DNA from: an uncultured bacterium
Lineage (GTDB): Bacteria; Bacillota; Clostridia; Oscillospirales; Butyricicoccaceae
Assembly: GCA_905215125.1 (NCBI GenBank)
Contig: CAJMOV010000016.1
Location: 1 to 15,967 of the forward strand
Length of the DNA: 15,967 bases
Reading direction: 5' to 3'
Positions 14,367-15,967 of the stretch are shown in pieces. Each line of letters opens with the position of its first letter. The first letter of the stretch is position 1. The notes beneath the pieces are model-generated. The model worked only from the letters and a program-made list of their open reading frames with translations. It made no database searches and was not told the origin of the DNA. The position numbers and the translations under genes were made by a program.

Positions 14367-15157
14367 GCTCGGGACTGTACAACACCGGCAGCCGCGACTT
14401 TGATAAAACGCTGAATCCTAGGGCGCTGCGCGCTTACGGCGATACGATGAACGACGGCAAGGTGCAGCTGTCTTTCACACTTCCGGTCCGCGACGATGAA
14501 AAGGGGGCGGAAGCCGCCCGTCTGATGGCAAAAAAAATGGGCGTCTCCGACCCCTCGGTCGCCCATCGGCAGGCGTTGGACGGGGGATTTACCTTTTACG
14601 TCGTCTATGGTAGCAGCGTCCATACGGTTGACTATGAAAGCATCCAGGTTCTGGAAGTAGAAAGCGAAACCATGGAGATGGAAGAGGTCAACGATTACAT
14701 CCGGCGCAATATCGGGAGAAAAATTGTCGTTATCGGCGCGTCGACGGGGACGGACGCGCACACCGTCGGCATCGACGCCATTATGAACCGAAAGGGCTTT
14801 GCCGGCCATTATGGCCTGGAGCGCTATGAGATGATTGAAGCATATAACTTGGGCAGCCAGGTTTCCAACGAGGAATTTGTCGAAAAAGCCCGCGAGTTGC
14901 ACGCGGATGTCCTGCTGGTTTCACAGACGGTTACGCAGAAGGACGTTCACATTGACAACCTGACAGGCCTTGTCGAGCTGCTGGAGGCTGAGGGGCTGCG
15001 CGAGCATGTTGTATTATGCTGCGGCGGAGCGCGTATTTCTCACGAGCTGGCTAAAGAATTGGGGTATGACGCCGGGTTTGGCGCCGGTAAGTACGCCGAT
15101 GATGTCGCGTCCTTTGCCGTCATAGATATGGTGCGGCGGGGAATGGGAAAGGAATAA
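14363..15157 (+). CDS. kamE: Lysine 5,6-aminomutase beta subunit (KamE), B12-binding
   Basis: The 264-residue protein has an N-terminal dimerisation-type domain and a C-terminal Rossmann-like cobalamin domain. The DxHxxG motif is DAHTVG, with the cobalt-ligand histidine at residue 133. Eleven residues later, K144 (in MNRKG) is the lysine that holds PLP in the resting enzyme. Both numbers match the characterised Clostridium sticklandii beta subunit. LLVSQTVTQKDVHIDNL and VLCCGGARIS complete the B12 fold. It overlaps kamD by 4 nt and ends the operon, with an intrinsic terminator 14 nt after the stop. Confidence 0.96.
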   Translation: MSSGLYNTGSRDFDKTLNPRALRAYGDTMNDGKVQLSFTLPVRDDEKGAEAARLMAKKMGVSDPSVAHRQALDGGFTFYVVYGSSVHTVDYESIQVLEVESETMEMEEVNDYIRRNIGRKIVVIGASTGTDAHTVGIDAIMNRKGFAGHYGLERYEMIEAYNLGSQVSNEEFVEKARELHADVLLVSQTVTQKDVHIDNLTGLVELLEAEGLREHVVLCCGGARISHELAKELGYDAGFGAGKYADDVASFAVIDMVRRGMGKE

Positions 15158-15171
15158 GCTGCACAGCATAC

Positions 15172-15199
15172 AAAAGGGCGGGGAAATCCCGCCCTTTTT
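15172..15199. terminator. Intrinsic terminator of the lysine fermentation operon
   Basis: GGGCGGG (15176-15182) pairs with CCCGCCC (15188-15194) around GAAAT. It is flanked by AAAA and by five T (15195-15199). The A and T flanks would let it work in both directions. Confidence 0.9.
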
Positions 15200-15211
15200 G
15201 CATGAAAAGCC

Positions 15212-15242
15212 TTGACATAGACCATGCTCCAGGTGGTATTCT
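15212..15242 (+). promoter_or_regulatory. Probable promoter of the DUF362 gene
   Basis: A perfect TTGACA (15212-15217) lies 19 nt before TATTCT (15237-15242). The latter is preceded by TGG, an extended -10 element that can make up for the long spacer. It sits just after the operon terminator. Confidence 0.5.
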
Positions 15243-15282
15243 GAATAGTGAAAGAACACATTGCGGAAAGGAAGCGCAGCCA

Positions 15283-15967
15283 ATGAAAGCAAAGGTATAT
15301 TTTACACGGGATATTTCAGCTGATGGGCTGATGCGCATTTACGATGCATTGGGTGTCACGCTTAAGGGCAGGGTAGCCGTCAAAATTTCCACTGGCGAGC
15401 CGGGCGGACACAACTTCTTACAGCCGCGGCTGATAGCCCCGCTGGTCAGCAAGCTGAATGGTACTATTGTCGAATGTAATACTGCCTATCAGGGGCGCCG
15501 ATACGACACGCAGGATCACTGGCAGGCCATCCGCGAGCACGGCTTCGCCGATATCGCTCCCTGCGACATCATGGATGAACACGGGGAGATTGCCCTTCCT
15601 GTCGAAGGAGGCCTTCACCTTAAGCAAAATTATGTGGGCGAAGGGCTGAAGAAATATCAGTCCATGCTGATGCTGTCCCACTTCAAGGGGCATGCGATGG
15701 GCGGCTTTGGCGGCGCGCTTAAAAACATGTCCATCGGGGTGGCGTCATCGCACGGCAAAGCTGTCATCCACGGCAGCGGCGACCCCAGCCAGCTGTGGAC
15801 GGGGGATCATGATTCCTTCCTGGAGTCGATGGCCGACGCTGATAAAGCCGTTATGGAATATATGGGACGGGAGAATATCGTTTATATCAATGTGGCCAAC
15901 AATCTGTCGGTTGTGTCTTCATGGTGTCGTCGCCGCTCAAAATCAGAATCAAGTCACCCGGTTTGGC
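15283..15967 (+). CDS. DUF362 domain protein (runs to the window edge; last part suspect)
   Basis: The frame starts at ATG 15283, with AAAGGAAG at about 15267-15274 as ribosome binding site, and stays open to the edge. Residues 1 to ~209 match DUF362 proteins well: VAVKISTGEPGGHNFLQP, TIVECNTAY, LSHFKGHAMGGFGGALKNMSIG and NIVYINVANNLSV. Family members often carry a ferredoxin-like domain or cysteines and bind iron-sulfur clusters; their reaction is unknown. After NNLSV the expected family continuation (a cysteine- and aspartate-rich segment) is missing. Instead there is VSSWCRRRSKSES, which does not resemble it. From about 15911 the DNA reads as another gene on the opposite strand. The gene is therefore truncated in this assembly. 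It has its own promoter and is not part of the lysine operon. Confidence 0.8.
   Translation, partial: MKAKVYFTRDISADGLMRIYDALGVTLKGRVAVKISTGEPGGHNFLQPRLIAPLVSKLNGTIVECNTAYQGRRYDTQDHWQAIREHGFADIAPCDIMDEHGEIALPVEGGLHLKQNYVGEGLKKYQSMLMLSHFKGHAMGGFGGALKNMSIGVASSHGKAVIHGSGDPSQLWTGDHDSFLESMADADKAVMEYMGRENIVYINVANNLSVVSSWCRRRSKSESSHPVW
15911..15967 (-). other. Antisense fragment resembling aspartyl-tRNA synthetase, probable chimeric contig end
   Basis: Read on the minus strand from the window edge, 15967-15911 gives AKPGDLILILSGDDTMKTQ. This resembles the GAD insertion-domain segment of bacterial AspRS, and the GDD-MKT wording recalls Bacteroidetes enzymes. It abuts the DUF362 frame at the point where that family similarity stops. 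I read it as an assembly join or a rearrangement, not an intact gene. The match is from memory and short. Confidence 0.45.

Noticed and set aside
1..15967. CRISPR arrays, insertion sequences, phage genes, tRNA or rRNA genes
   Set aside because: I saw no spaced direct repeats, transposase motifs, terminal inverted repeats or tRNA/rRNA-like sequence on either strand.

Overview
The window looks like a GC-rich, anaerobic, Gram-positive Firmicute of the class Clostridia. The evidence is the complete lysine-to-butyrate fermentation gene set, strong AGGAGG-type ribosome binding sites, TTG starts, SigA-type promoters, a lysine riboswitch, and a yebC-lepA-hemW neighbourhood. High-GC gut lysine fermenters of the Oscillospirales (Intestinimonas-like) are a reasonable guess, but the lineage is inferred and not proven. 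The last ~55 bases seem to come from a different gene, and perhaps a different organism, so this is probably a metagenome-derived contig.

Layout. Positions 1-67 hold the end of an unknown plus-strand gene. A bidirectional terminator at 113-148 follows it. On the minus strand (161-1749) are a 29-residue Asn/Gln-rich peptide gene, a small membrane protein, a small lipoprotein (TTG start) and a membrane-anchored XRE-type regulator, expressed from a promoter near 1768-1796. A divergent promoter (1875-1903) drives a tight plus-strand run: yebC, lepA, hemW, a GNAT acetyltransferase, kamB and kamC. The last two genes overlap and look like the repair ATPase pair for the B12-dependent lysine 5,6-aminomutase.

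A strong promoter whose -35 box overlaps the kamC stop (8723-8751) starts a ~460-nt leader. The leader carries a lysine riboswitch (about 8775-8945), an intrinsic terminator that shares bases with the riboswitch P1 helix, and a second terminator-like hairpin. The lysine fermentation operon follows: kal, kce, a single open frame joining kdd and kamA, kamD and kamE (9217-15157), closed by a terminator at 15172-15199. The window ends in a DUF362-family gene with its own promoter.

How the genes work together. KamA turns L-lysine into L-beta-lysine. KamDE (B12 and PLP) makes 3,5-diaminohexanoate. Kdd oxidises it to 5-amino-3-oxohexanoate. Kce cleaves that with acetyl-CoA to acetoacetate and 3-aminobutyryl-CoA. 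Kal removes ammonia to give crotonyl-CoA, which feeds butyrate formation. KamB and KamC probably reactivate KamDE. The CoA-transferase and butyryl-CoA dehydrogenase are not in this window. The two most notable observations are a lysine riboswitch whose geometry predicts that lysine turns the catabolic operon ON, and the in-frame Kdd-KamA fusion.
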